A DNA stretch of 64,000 bases from Streptomyces sp. HmicA12 (GTDB lineage Bacteria > Actinomycetota > Actinomycetes > Streptomycetales > Streptomycetaceae). The notes under the pieces are model-generated. The model did not search any database and was not told the origin of the DNA. It saw only the letters and a list, made by a program, of their open reading frames with translations. Both the position numbers and the translations under genes were made by a program. Where the stretch lies: contig NZ_KB891831.1 of assembly GCF_000373565.1 (NCBI RefSeq), forward strand, positions 125,330-189,329. Direction: 5' to 3'. Each line of letters begins with the position of its first letter. Position 1 is the stretch's first letter. Shown in pieces: positions 50,276 to 59,086 of the stretch.

Positions 50276-51583
50276 ATGAGTGAGGGAGACTGTACGCGCC
50301 CCGGTGACCTGGTCACCGAGGCGGAGGTGGAGGCCCTGGTACGGGGCATCTGCTTCAAGACCGGACCGCCTACGACGGTCGGTGTCGAGCTGGAATGGAT
50401 CGTCCACGAGCCGCGCCCGCAGGGGACACCGTGGCTCCCCTTACCCCCCGAACGACTCGACGCGGCGTATGCCGCACTGCGCGCCCTGCCGCTGAGCTCG
50501 GCGCTCACCGTGGAACCCGGCGGCCAGCTGGAGCTCAGTTCGCTTCCCGCCGCCGGCCTGACGGACTGCGTCTCGGCCGTGCGGGCCGATCTGACCGCCG
50601 TCCGCTCCCTGCTCCGTGATCATGGACTCGCCCTCTCCGGCCAGGGCACCGACCCCTGGCGGCCACCGAGGCGCGTGCTCCGGCAGCCCCGATACGACGC
50701 GCTGGAGGCCGCGCTCGACCGGGCCGGACCCGCCGGGCGCTCGATGATGTGCTCCTCGGCCTCCGTCCAGGTGTGTCTGGACGCGGGCCACGAGGAACCG
50801 GGGCCGCTGGGCCACGGCAGGCGCTGGGTGCTCGCCCATCTGCTCGGTGCCGTGCTGGTCGCCGCGTTCGCCAACTCCCCGATGCTGTCCGGGCGTTCGA
50901 CGGGGTGGCGGTCGACCCGGCAGCTGCTGTGGGAGCGCATCGACTCCGGCCGTTCGGGCGCTCCGCCGTTGCGCGGTGAGCCGCGGGCGACGTGGGCGCG
51001 GCACGTCCTCGACGCGCCGGTGATGTGTGTGCGTACCGACAGGGGGCCGTGGCAGGTGCCGGACGGCCTGACGTTCCGGGAGTGGGTGCGCACCGGCGCC
51101 CCGCGCCCGCCGACCCGCTCCGATCTCGACTACCACCTGACCACGCTGTTCCCGCCGGTGCGGCCGCGCGGTCACCTGGAACTCCGCATGATCGACGCGC
51201 AGCCGGGCGACGACGGGTGGCTGGTGCCGCTCGCCGTGACGACCGCGCTGTTCGACGATCCGCAGGCCGCGGAGACCGCGTACCGCGCCGTGAAGCCCCT
51301 CGCGGAGCGCGCCGGGCCGCTGCCCGCGCCGCACAACGCGCTGTGGCGCGACGCGGCCCGGCTCGCGCTGACCGACCCGGAGCTGCGCGAGGCGGCCACG
51401 GCCTGCTTCGCCACGGCGCTCGACGCGCTGCCGAGGATCGGCGCGGGCCCCGAGGTGTGCCAAGCGGTCGCCGACTTCATGCACCGCCATGTCGTACGCG
51501 GCCGCTGCCCCGCCGACGACGTACTCGACCGGCTCGACGAGAACGCGCAGGAACCCGCACAGGGGAGGATCGTCCGCTCATGA
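50276..51583 (+). CDS. egtA: ergothioneine biosynthesis glutamate-cysteine ligase EgtA
   Basis: 435 residues of the actinobacterial glutamate-cysteine ligase family (GCS2/EgtA). Conserved points are VGVELEWIV near residue 37, VEPGGQLELSS, RSMMCSSASVQVCLD, LVAAFANSPML and HLELRMIDAQPGDDGW. It joins Glu and Cys to gamma-glutamylcysteine, the sulfur donor for EgtB. An AGGAGG ribosome binding site precedes the start. It is the first gene of a tight operon egtABCD, each pair overlapping by 1 or 4 bases. Confidence 0.92.
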   Translation: MSEGDCTRPGDLVTEAEVEALVRGICFKTGPPTTVGVELEWIVHEPRPQGTPWLPLPPERLDAAYAALRALPLSSALTVEPGGQLELSSLPAAGLTDCVSAVRADLTAVRSLLRDHGLALSGQGTDPWRPPRRVLRQPRYDALEAALDRAGPAGRSMMCSSASVQVCLDAGHEEPGPLGHGRRWVLAHLLGAVLVAAFANSPMLSGRSTGWRSTRQLLWERIDSGRSGAPPLRGEPRATWARHVLDAPVMCVRTDRGPWQVPDGLTFREWVRTGAPRPPTRSDLDYHLTTLFPPVRPRGHLELRMIDAQPGDDGWLVPLAVTTALFDDPQAAETAYRAVKPLAERAGPLPAPHNALWRDAARLALTDPELREAATACFATALDALPRIGAGPEVCQAVADFMHRHVVRGRCPADDVLDRLDENAQEPAQGRIVRS

Positions 51584-52941
51584 CCATCCAGGACCAGGAG
51601 AACGTCACCACGGATCCGGAGGCGCTCAGGCGCCGTGCGGCGGACGCCCTGGAGCGGGCGCGGCGCCGCACGACCCTGCTGACGAGCTGCGTCGAGGAAC
51701 CTGAACTGACCGCACAGCACTCACCGTTGATGTCGCCGCTGGTGTGGGATCTGGCGCACATCGGCAACCAGGAGGAGCAGTGGCTGCTGCGGGCGGTCGC
51801 GGGCCGGGAGGCGATGCGGCCGGAGATCGACCCGCTGTACGACGCGTTCGAGCATCCGCGGGCCGAGCGCCCCAAGCTGCCGCTCCTCGCACCGCAGGAG
51901 GCACGCGGTTATGCCGCCGAGGTACGGGGCCGGGCCCTCGACGTCCTGGGGAAGGCATCGTTCGCCGTCGAGGGCGGCGAGCGGCTCACCCGGTCCGGCT
52001 TCGCCTTCGGCATGATCGCCCAGCACGAACAGCAGCACGACGAGACGATGCTGATCACCCATCAGCTCAGGACGGGCGCGGCGGCGCTCACCGCGCCCGA
52101 GCCCGAGCCGCTCAGCGAGCCGTACCGCGGCCCGGCCGAAGTCCTCGTCCCCGGCGGCCCGTTCATCATGGGCACGAGTGCCGAGCCGTGGGCCCTGGAC
52201 AACGAACGTCCCGCGCACGCCCGCCTCGTCCCGCCGTTCCACATCGACACGACGCCGGTGACGAACGCCGCGTACCTGGAGTTCATCGCCGACGGTGGCT
52301 ACGACGAGGCCCGCTGGTGGACCCCGGCGGGCTGGGCCATGGTGCGCGACCACGGCATCCGGGCGCCGCTGTTCTGGCGGCGTGACGCGGGCGGCCAGTG
52401 GCTGCGCAGGCGCTTCGGCGTCACCGAGGTCGTGCCGCCCGACGAGCCGGTGCTGCATGTGAGCTGGTACGAGGCCGACGCCTATGCCCGCTGGGCCGGG
52501 CGCCGCCTGCCGACCGAGGAGGAGTGGGAGAAGGCGGCCCGTTTCGATCCGGCGACGGGCCGTTCGATGCGCTACCCGTGGGGCGACGCCGATCCCACCC
52601 CGGACCGCGCGAACCTGGGGCAGCACCATCTGCGTCCCGCGCCCGCGGGCAGCTATCCCCTGGGCGAATCGCCGCTCGGCGTACGGCAGTTGATCGGTGA
52701 CGTGTGGGAGTGGACGTCCAGCGACTTCCTGCCCTATCCCGGCTTCGCCGCCTACCCGTACCGCGAGTACTCGGAGGTGTTCTTCGGGTCCGACCACAAG
52801 GTGCTGCGCGGTGGTTCGTTCGCGGTGGACCAGGTCGTGTGCCGGGGCACGTTCCGCAACTGGGACTATCCGGTCCGCCGCCAGATCTTCTCCGGCTTCC
52901 GCACGGCGCGGGACGCCCGGCCGACGGAAGGTGACTCCTGA
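51580..52941 (+). CDS. egtB: ergothioneine sulfoxide synthase EgtB
   Basis: 453 residues. The N-terminal DinB-like domain carries the iron-binding set: WDLAHIGNQEEQW and HEQQHDE (H-x3-H-x-E). The C-terminal FGE-sulfatase/lectin-like domain runs from VPGGPFIMGTSAEPW to RQIFSGFRTARD, with WEWTSSDFLPYPGF in the active cleft. It oxidatively joins hercynine to gamma-glutamylcysteine. ATG 51580 overlaps the egtA stop by 4 bases. Confidence 0.95.
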   Translation: MTIQDQENVTTDPEALRRRAADALERARRRTTLLTSCVEEPELTAQHSPLMSPLVWDLAHIGNQEEQWLLRAVAGREAMRPEIDPLYDAFEHPRAERPKLPLLAPQEARGYAAEVRGRALDVLGKASFAVEGGERLTRSGFAFGMIAQHEQQHDETMLITHQLRTGAAALTAPEPEPLSEPYRGPAEVLVPGGPFIMGTSAEPWALDNERPAHARLVPPFHIDTTPVTNAAYLEFIADGGYDEARWWTPAGWAMVRDHGIRAPLFWRRDAGGQWLRRRFGVTEVVPPDEPVLHVSWYEADAYARWAGRRLPTEEEWEKAARFDPATGRSMRYPWGDADPTPDRANLGQHHLRPAPAGSYPLGESPLGVRQLIGDVWEWTSSDFLPYPGFAAYPYREYSEVFFGSDHKVLRGGSFAVDQVVCRGTFRNWDYPVRRQIFSGFRTARDARPTEGDS

Positions 52942-53696
52942 TGTGCCGTCATCTGGCCTACCTCGGACCGCCGGTGGCGCTCGGTGAGGTACTGAACGCG
53001 CCGTCGCACAGCCTGTTCCGCCAGTCGTGGGAGCCGCGCAGACAGCGCCACGGGACGGTCAACGCCGACGGCTTCGGCGTGGGCTGGTACGCGGACGACG
53101 ATCCGGCGCCCGCCCGCTACCGCCGGGCCGGGCCCGTCTGGGGCGATCCGTCGTACGCGGACCTGACCCGGGTCGTCCGCTCGGGCGCGCTGCTCGCCGC
53201 CGTACGGGACGCGACGCTCGCGGGCGCCGACGGGGAGGCCGCGGCGGCGCCGTACGCCTGTGGTCCCTGGCTGTTCAGCCACAACGGGGCGGTGCCGGGC
53301 TGGCCGGGTTCGCTGGCATCTCTGGTGTCCACGCTGCCGGCCACCGACCTGCTGTCGATGGAGGCGCGGTGCGACGCGGCGTTCCTGTGGGCGCTGGTGC
53401 TGCACCGGCTGCGTTGCGGCGACGACGAGGGGCAGGCGCTCGCCGACACCGTCCTCGAGGTCGCGGCGGCGCAGCCCGCCGCACGCCTCAACCTCCTTCT
53501 CACGAACGGCGAGTCGATCACCGCGACGGCCTGGGGCGACACCCTGTGGTACCTCGCCGAACCCGGCCGCCGCACCGTCGTCGCCTCCGAGCCCTACGAC
53601 GACGATCCGCACTGGACCGAGGTGCCCGACCGCACCCTCCTCGCGGCGAGCCGCACCGACGTCCTGCTGACCCCGCTCAAGGAGCCCTCCACGTGA
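52941..53696 (+). CDS. egtC: gamma-glutamyl-hercynylcysteine sulfoxide amidohydrolase EgtC
   Basis: 251 residues of the class II glutamine amidotransferase fold. The nucleophile is Cys2 (MCRHLAYLG), and NADGFGVGWY and WLFSHNGAVPGWP are the other active-site strands. It removes the gamma-glutamyl group from the EgtB product. Its ATG shares its A with the egtB stop. Confidence 0.95.
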   Translation: MCRHLAYLGPPVALGEVLNAPSHSLFRQSWEPRRQRHGTVNADGFGVGWYADDDPAPARYRRAGPVWGDPSYADLTRVVRSGALLAAVRDATLAGADGEAAAAPYACGPWLFSHNGAVPGWPGSLASLVSTLPATDLLSMEARCDAAFLWALVLHRLRCGDDEGQALADTVLEVAAAQPAARLNLLLTNGESITATAWGDTLWYLAEPGRRTVVASEPYDDDPHWTEVPDRTLLAASRTDVLLTPLKEPST

Positions 53697-54676
53697 GCCC
53701 GAACGACGCTTTCCAGGTGACCCGCGCCCTGCCCGCCGACGCCACCGGCGCCGCCCTGCGCACCGACGTCCTGCACGGCCTGACCGGCAGCCCGAAGACG
53801 CTGCCGCCCAAATGGTTCTACGACGCGCACGGCAGTGAACTCTTCGACGAGATCACGACGTTGCCCGAGTACTACCCGACGCGCGCCGAGCGGGAGATCC
53901 TGCTGGCCCGTGCGGCCGAGATCGCGGCGGCCACCGGCGCGCGCACGCTCGTCGAGCTCGGCTCCGGGTCGTCCGACAAGACGCGCCACCTGCTGGACGC
54001 GCTGACGGAGATCTCGGGGCTCTCGGCGTACGTGCCGGTGGACGTGAGCGAGAGCGCGCTGCGGGGCGCCGCGCGGACCCTGCTCGCCGAGCATCCCTCG
54101 CTCGACATCCACGCGCTCGTCGCCGACTTCACACGCGCGCTGGAGCTGCCCGCGACGCCGGGGCCGCGTCTGGTGGCGTTCCTCGGCGGCACGATCGGCA
54201 ACCTGCTGCCCGACGAGCGGGCGGCCTTCCTCGCCTCCGTGCGGGGGCTGTTGTCCCCGGGGGACTTCTTTCTGCTCGGGACGGATCTGGTGAAGGGCGA
54301 GGCGGAGCTGGTCGCGGCGTACGACGACGCTTCGGGCGTCACGGCCGCGTTCAACAAGAACGTACTGAGTGTGCTGAACCGGGAGTTGGACGCCGACTTC
54401 GATCTCGACGCGTTCGGGCATGTCGCGGTGTGGGACGCGCGGGCCGAGTGGATCGAGATGCGGTTGCGGTCCGCCCGGGAGCAGGTGGTGAAGATCCCCG
54501 GGGTGGATCTGGTGGTGGAGTTCGGGGCGGGCGAGGAGGTCCGGACCGAGGTGTCGGCCAAGTTCCGGCGGGACGGGGTCGCGGCGGAACTGCGCTCCGC
54601 CGGGCTGGAGTTGACGCACTGGTGGACCGATGAAGCGGGGCGGTTCGCGTTGTCCTTGAGCGCCGTCGGGGGTTGA
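53693..54676 (+). CDS. egtD: L-histidine N-alpha-methyltransferase EgtD
   Basis: 327 residues. Typical EgtD pieces are PPKWFYDAHGSELFDEIT, LVELGSGSSDKTRHLLDAL (SAM site), YVPVDVSESAL, and FLGGTIGNLLPDERAAFL. It trimethylates histidine to hercynine. GTG 53693 overlaps the egtC stop by 4 bases. The final C-S lyase gene egtE is not in the window, as is usual in Streptomyces where it lies elsewhere. Confidence 0.95.
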   Translation: MSPNDAFQVTRALPADATGAALRTDVLHGLTGSPKTLPPKWFYDAHGSELFDEITTLPEYYPTRAEREILLARAAEIAAATGARTLVELGSGSSDKTRHLLDALTEISGLSAYVPVDVSESALRGAARTLLAEHPSLDIHALVADFTRALELPATPGPRLVAFLGGTIGNLLPDERAAFLASVRGLLSPGDFFLLGTDLVKGEAELVAAYDDASGVTAAFNKNVLSVLNRELDADFDLDAFGHVAVWDARAEWIEMRLRSAREQVVKIPGVDLVVEFGAGEEVRTEVSAKFRRDGVAAELRSAGLELTHWWTDEAGRFALSLSAVGG

Positions 54677-54681
54677 TGACA

Positions 54682-54766
54682 CGTGGGGAACCGCGGGTGC
54701 GTGGCAGTTGCTCGCGCGGTTCCCCACGCCCCTGTGGGGCGCCTGCCCACCTGTGGGGCGCCTGCC
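54682..54766. repeat. hairpin plus 17-base direct repeat after egtD
   Basis: A perfect 14-base stem (54682-54695 with 54715-54728, 19-base loop) built on GTGGGGAACCGCG is followed by two copies of CCTGTGGGGCGCCTGCC at 54731-54747 and 54750-54766. The second copy touches the 3' end of the convergent binding-protein gene. Elements built on GGTTCCCC and CCCCTGNGGGGCG are scattered in many Streptomyces genomes. Here it probably ends both transcripts. Confidence 0.7.
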
Positions 54767-56061
54767 TATTCGCCGCTCTCGTCCAGGCGTCGCGTGATCT
54801 CCTTCGACGCCTGCTTCGCCTCCGTCGCCGGGTCCTCGCCCTCCAGGACCCGGGTCATGTAGCTCTTGATGGGGTTGTCGGCGGCCTCGACCGTCGCCCA
54901 GAGCGGGGAGGCGGGCGTCGCCTTGCCGTGGGCGGCGCCCACGGCCATCGCGGCGACGCCCGGTTCGGCGGCCACCGCGCCGGCGAGCGTCGTCTTGTTC
55001 GGTACGTAGTTCATGGTCCTGGCCAGGTCGGTGTTCCACTTCTTGCCGGCCAGGGCCGTCACGACCTCGACCGCGCCCTTGCGGGCGTCGGTGTTCGCCG
55101 GGACGACGAGGTCCGAGCCGCCGGTGAAGACGGCCCCCGCGCGCTTCGCCGTCTTCCCCGGGATCGGGAAGAAGCCCAACTTGCCCTTCAGAGATGGGTT
55201 CTTCTTCTCGATGCGCTGGGCCGCGCCCGGCACCGAGATGATCTGGCCGATGTCGCCCTCGGCGAACTGGTCGGCCTGCGGAGGGTGTTCCTCGTCGGCG
55301 TCCTTCGGGCCGTCGCCGAGCGCCTGCAGCTGCTGGTAGAAGGCCATGCCGCGCAGGGCCGCCGGGGTGTCGAGGGCGCCGGTCCAGGTGCCGGCCGCCT
55401 CGTGCGCGAGTTCACCGCCCTCGTCCCAGACGAACCCGGACAGCGTGTACCAGTCCTGCCCGGCCAGGTAGATGCCCTGCTGCCCGCCGGTGTCGAGGCG
55501 TTGCGTGATGTCGAGCCACTCGTCCCGCGTCTTCGGCGGATTCTTGATGCCCGCCGCGTCGAACAGGTCCTTGTTGTAGATGACGACGCGGTTCGCCGCG
55601 TACCAGGGGATCCCGAACTGGCGGCCGTTGTCGACGCCGGGCTCGGCGAGGCCGGGCACCCAGTCCTCCATGCCGAGGTCGCGCGCGGACTCCAGGGACA
55701 GGTCGAGCAGCCCGCCCCCGTCGCCGTACCCCGGCACCTGCGTGTTGCCGACCTCGATGACGTCGGGCGCGCCGTCGCCGCTCCCGTCCTTGTCCGCGAG
55801 GGTCTTGGTGACCTTCTCGCCGATGCCGGTCCAGTCCTGGATGCGGATGTCGAGGCGCAGGTCGCCGTGTTCGGCCTCGAAGTCCTTGGTGAACCGCTTG
55901 AGGAACCCCTCGGACGCGCTGTCCCGCATCAGCCACACGGTGACGGTGGTCCGGCCGGCCCCACCGCCCGGAAGGACATTGCAGGCCGTGGCCAACAGAC
56001 CGGTCACGGCGACGAGGGAACCGAGGGACAGCAAGGCACGGCGGGATCTCACGTGGGTCAC
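54766..56061 (-). CDS. extracellular solute-binding lipoprotein (sugar type)
   Basis: 431 residues. The lipobox LLATAC places the lipid-carrying cysteine at residue 27. The mature part is a family 1 binding protein (VTVWLMRDSASEGFLKRF, PDVIEVGNTQVPGYGDGG, GIPWYAANRVVIYNKDLF, ASPLWATVEAADNPIKSY), typical of oligosaccharide ABC uptake. GTG 56061 follows AGGAAG; the frame extends to 56160 without a ribosome binding site. No permease or ATPase genes are adjacent, so it is an orphan, perhaps served by MsiK-type systems elsewhere. Confidence 0.88.
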   Translation of the reverse strand: MTHVRSRRALLSLGSLVAVTGLLATACNVLPGGGAGRTTVTVWLMRDSASEGFLKRFTKDFEAEHGDLRLDIRIQDWTGIGEKVTKTLADKDGSGDGAPDVIEVGNTQVPGYGDGGGLLDLSLESARDLGMEDWVPGLAEPGVDNGRQFGIPWYAANRVVIYNKDLFDAAGIKNPPKTRDEWLDITQRLDTGGQQGIYLAGQDWYTLSGFVWDEGGELAHEAAGTWTGALDTPAALRGMAFYQQLQALGDGPKDADEEHPPQADQFAEGDIGQIISVPGAAQRIEKKNPSLKGKLGFFPIPGKTAKRAGAVFTGGSDLVVPANTDARKGAVEVVTALAGKKWNTDLARTMNYVPNKTTLAGAVAAEPGVAAMAVGAAHGKATPASPLWATVEAADNPIKSYMTRVLEGEDPATEAKQASKEITRRLDESGE

Positions 56062-56229
56062 TTTCTTCCTGCGGACAGGGAGGACGGCCCGACGTGGGGG
56101 ACGAGTGCACAACTCGGCCGGGTGTGGCTGGATTTTGGTATGGACCATTGCGGCGGTCAAGAGTTACTGGAAAGTAAGTCGAACATGTGCGCCCTCGCGG
56201 AACTCGGCGTCCTGCGGCACGGTGGAAGC

Positions 56230-56454
56230 ATGTCGAACCACACGTATCGCGTCACCGAGATCGTCGGCACGTCCCACGAAGGCGTCGACCAGGCCATTCG
56301 CAACGGCATCGCCCGTGCCTCGCAGACCCTGCGCGGCCTCGACTGGTTCGAGGTCACCCAGGTCCGCGGCCAGATCGTCGACGGGCAGGTCGAGCACTAC
56401 CAGGTGGGCCTGAAAGTGGGCTTCCGCCTGGATGACGCGGCCGACGTCGGCTGA
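56230..56454 (+). CDS. dodecin flavoprotein
   Basis: 74 residues matching dodecins nearly end to end: YRVTEIVGTSHEGVDQAI, ASQTLRGLDWFEVTQVRG and VEHYQVGLKVGFRL. The tryptophan in LDWFEV stacks with flavin. Twelve copies form a hollow shell that stores flavin or FAD/CoA and protects against light. ATG 56230 follows GGTGGAAG. Confidence 0.93.
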   Translation: MSNHTYRVTEIVGTSHEGVDQAIRNGIARASQTLRGLDWFEVTQVRGQIVDGQVEHYQVGLKVGFRLDDAADVG

Positions 56455-56472
56455 CCGGGCGCACCGGCCCGG

Positions 56473-56961
56473 TCAGGTCCGTCCCTCGCGTTCCTGCGCG
56501 TCCTTGAGGGCCGCCGACGCGCTCGCCCAGCGGGCCCGTACGACGGTGAATCCGGCGCGCTCCACCTCGTCGCAGACCAGCTCGTCGTCGTCGACCAGCA
56601 TGCGCACGGTGCGGCCGCGCGCCATGCGGCGCAGGAGCTCCAGCTTCGTGTGCCGGGCGGGGCGCCGGTCGCCGTCACGCCGCATGTGCAGCCGCCCCGC
56701 GGGCAGCCCCTGCGCGGCGAGCCACCCCACGGTGTCGGCCCGGCACCGCTCGGGCCGCCCGGTCAGGTACACGACCTCGCACGCCTCGGCGCTCTCGCGG
56801 GCCAGGGCGATCCCTTCGGCGAGCGGCGGATCATTCGGGGCGGCGCCGAAGAAGCCGTCCCAGTCCCGGGGCTTCTGCTCCAGGAACCGCTGCCGGTGCG
56901 CGGTGTCGGCCAGGGTCCCGTCGAGATCGAAAACGGCCAGGGGCCTCACATCACTGGTCAC
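56473..56961 (-). CDS. HAD-superfamily phosphatase (polynucleotide kinase phosphatase-like)
   Basis: About 162 residues from GTG 56961; GTG 56970 and 56949 are alternatives. HAD motif I is AVFDLDGTLAD, motif II is VVYLTGRPERCRADT, and motif IV is MLVDDDELVCDEVERAG. The RADT and LTGRP segments are like those of the phosphatase domain of T4 PNK. No kinase domain is attached. The substrate is uncertain. Confidence 0.82.
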   Translation of the reverse strand: MTSDVRPLAVFDLDGTLADTAHRQRFLEQKPRDWDGFFGAAPNDPPLAEGIALARESAEACEVVYLTGRPERCRADTVGWLAAQGLPAGRLHMRRDGDRRPARHTKLELLRRMARGRTVRMLVDDDELVCDEVERAGFTVVRARWASASAALKDAQEREGRT

Positions 56962-57064
56962 GGTCAGCACCTTAGGGGTGCGGGGAACCGCGCGCCCGGC
57001 CGCGCGGCTCCCGGCGAACGGGCGGCCCCGGGAATCCCCCGCGGGCCCGCGCGTTGAACAAGGT

Positions 57065-58081
57065 GTGACCACCGTGATCGAATCGACCCGCTTCTCCGTC
57101 CTGGACCGCTCCCGCACCCGCGAGGGTCATGCGGGCCCCGCCGCATTGCGCGACACCGTCGCCCTCGCCCGGGAGCTGGAGCGTCTCGGCTACCACCGGC
57201 TGTGGGTCTCGGAGCATCACGGTGTGCCCGGGGTGGCCGGTTCCGCGCCGACGGTCCTCGCGGCGGCCGTCGCGGCGGCGACCCGGACCCTGCGGGTCGG
57301 CACCGGCGGCGTGATGCTGCCCAACCACCAGCCGTTCGTCGTGGCCGAGCAGTTCGGGGTCCTGGAGTCGCTGTTCCCCGGCCGGATCGACATGGGCCTC
57401 GGCCGTTCGGTCGGGTTCACCGACGGGGTGCGCAGGGCGCTCGGGCGGGACAAGGACGTCGCCGACGACTTCGCGGGCCAGGTCGACGAGTTGCTCGCCT
57501 TCTTCACCGGTACGTCGGCAACGCGCGCGCATGCCCGCCCGTCCGAGGGGCTGACCGTGCCGCCCTTCGTCCTGGCCATGGGCGAGGGCGCCTCGATCGC
57601 CGCCCGCGCGGGCCTGCCCATGGTCATCGGTGATCTGCGCGGCCGGGAGAAGATGCTGCGCGGCATCGACCGCTACCGCGCCGAGTTCCGGCCGTCCGCG
57701 TGGGCCGAGGCCCCGTACGTGGTGATCTCCGGGACGGTGGCCGTCGCGGGCAGCGAGCAGGAGGCCCACCGTCTGCTGATCCCGGAGGCCTGGTCGATGG
57801 CGTACGCGCGCACGCACGGCACGTTCCCGCCGCTGCCGCCCGCCGAGCGCGTGGCCTCCATGGACATGGCCGCGAAGGAGCGCGAGTTCTACGAGGCGGG
57901 GCTGCGCGGCCACATCGTGGGCACGGAGCAGCAGGTCGCGGACGAGCTGGAGACGGTGATCAAGGAGAGCGGGGCGCAGGAGGTGCTGGTGACGACCAGC
58001 ACGTACGACCGTGAGGGGCTCCTCGAGTCGTTCCGCCGCCTGGCCCGGATCGCGCGCCTAGGCGACGCCGAGCCCGTGTAG
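57065..58081 (+). CDS. LLM-class flavin-dependent oxidoreductase (MsnO8-like)
   Basis: 338 residues with the luciferase-like TIM barrel: LGYHRLWVSEHHGVPGVAGSAPTVL, LRVGTGGVMLPNHQPFVVAEQFG, FPGRIDMGLGRS. The C-terminal LETVIKESGAQEVLVTTS is also typical. Members use FMNH2 or F420; the substrate is unknown. GTG 57065 is used. Its 3' end overlaps the convergent esterase gene by 24 bases. Confidence 0.88.
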   Translation: MTTVIESTRFSVLDRSRTREGHAGPAALRDTVALARELERLGYHRLWVSEHHGVPGVAGSAPTVLAAAVAAATRTLRVGTGGVMLPNHQPFVVAEQFGVLESLFPGRIDMGLGRSVGFTDGVRRALGRDKDVADDFAGQVDELLAFFTGTSATRAHARPSEGLTVPPFVLAMGEGASIAARAGLPMVIGDLRGREKMLRGIDRYRAEFRPSAWAEAPYVVISGTVAVAGSEQEAHRLLIPEAWSMAYARTHGTFPPLPPAERVASMDMAAKEREFYEAGLRGHIVGTEQQVADELETVIKESGAQEVLVTTSTYDREGLLESFRRLARIARLGDAEPV

Positions 58082-59047
58082 CAGCATCGGCAGCGAGGCG
58101 TGCAGTTCGCGCTCCCAGTAGGGCCAGCTGTGGGTTCCGGGGCCGTAGAAGTGGGTGGTGAGGTGCTTGGCGCCCACCTCCTTCAGCCGGTCGGCGAGCG
58201 CGTGGTTCTGCCGGTTGAAGTCGGCCTCCAGGGCGTTCGTGGCGCCCGGCGGGTCCAGGGGGCCCGCGGTGCCGTCGCCGCAGGAGAGGTAGACGGGCAG
58301 CGACTTGAGGCGCTCGGCGAGATGGTACGGGTCGTGCGCGGCCCAGATGTCGCGCTGGGCGACCGGGTCGCCCCACACGCGCAGGGGGTCGTCGCCCTGG
58401 CCCGCGAAGAAGCCCATGATGCGGTTCGTCGACTCGTCGTTGAGGAGCGGGTGCGCGGAGCCGGAGTAGGCCGCGGCCGCCTTGAACATTCCGGGGTGCC
58501 GGGCCGCGTAGAGGAGTGCGCCCTGGCCGCCCATGGACAGCCCCGCGACGACGCGGCGGGAGCCCGCGCCCCAGTCGCGCTCCAGGAGGCGGCGCAGGTC
58601 GCGGGTGTGGAAGGTGTCCCAGGCGGGGTCGCCGCCCTGGCCGTGGTTCCACCAGTCGCTGTACCAGCCGTTCCAGCCCGCCTCGGGCATGACGACGAGG
58701 ACGTTCCGCAGGCTGTCGAGGGAGGCGACGTCGGTCATCGCGGTCCAGGACGTGTAGTCACCGCAGCAGCCGTGCAGCAGCCAGAGGGTGGGCCAGTGCT
58801 TGTGGCGGTCCTTCGGGTTCCAGCCGTCGGGGGTGAGGAGGCGGACGTTCACGGTCCGGCCGCCGAGCGCCGACGCGCGTACGGAGAGGTCCACCTGCCG
58901 TTCGGCGATCTGGGTGACGGCGACGACCTCGGCGGCGGGCCGCGCCGTGCTCGCGCCGACGGCCGTCGGCGCCGCGCCCAGGGTGAGCAGCAGGGCGGCC
59001 AGGACGAGCAGCAGGCGTCTGGTGCGGCGGGCCAGGGCGGCGGTCAT
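58058..59047 (-). CDS. secreted esterase (esterase D / antigen 85-like)
   Basis: 329 residues. A signal peptide (RLLLVLAALLLTLGAAPTAVGAS) precedes an alpha/beta hydrolase with LWLLHGCCGDYTSW (oxyanion), the nucleophile elbow VAGLSMGGQGALL, and the late His in GPGTHSWPYWE. PEAGWNGWYSDWWN is typical of the mycolyltransferase-like esterases of Streptomyces. It follows the glycosidase gene by 39 bases and may share its transcript. Confidence 0.88.
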   Translation of the reverse strand: MTAALARRTRRLLLVLAALLLTLGAAPTAVGASTARPAAEVVAVTQIAERQVDLSVRASALGGRTVNVRLLTPDGWNPKDRHKHWPTLWLLHGCCGDYTSWTAMTDVASLDSLRNVLVVMPEAGWNGWYSDWWNHGQGGDPAWDTFHTRDLRRLLERDWGAGSRRVVAGLSMGGQGALLYAARHPGMFKAAAAYSGSAHPLLNDESTNRIMGFFAGQGDDPLRVWGDPVAQRDIWAAHDPYHLAERLKSLPVYLSCGDGTAGPLDPPGATNALEADFNRQNHALADRLKEVGAKHLTTHFYGPGTHSWPYWERELHASLPMLLHGLGVA

Positions 59048-59086
59048 GGCGGCTCCCGTGGGTCGTCGGGGAATCGGGCTCCTGCG

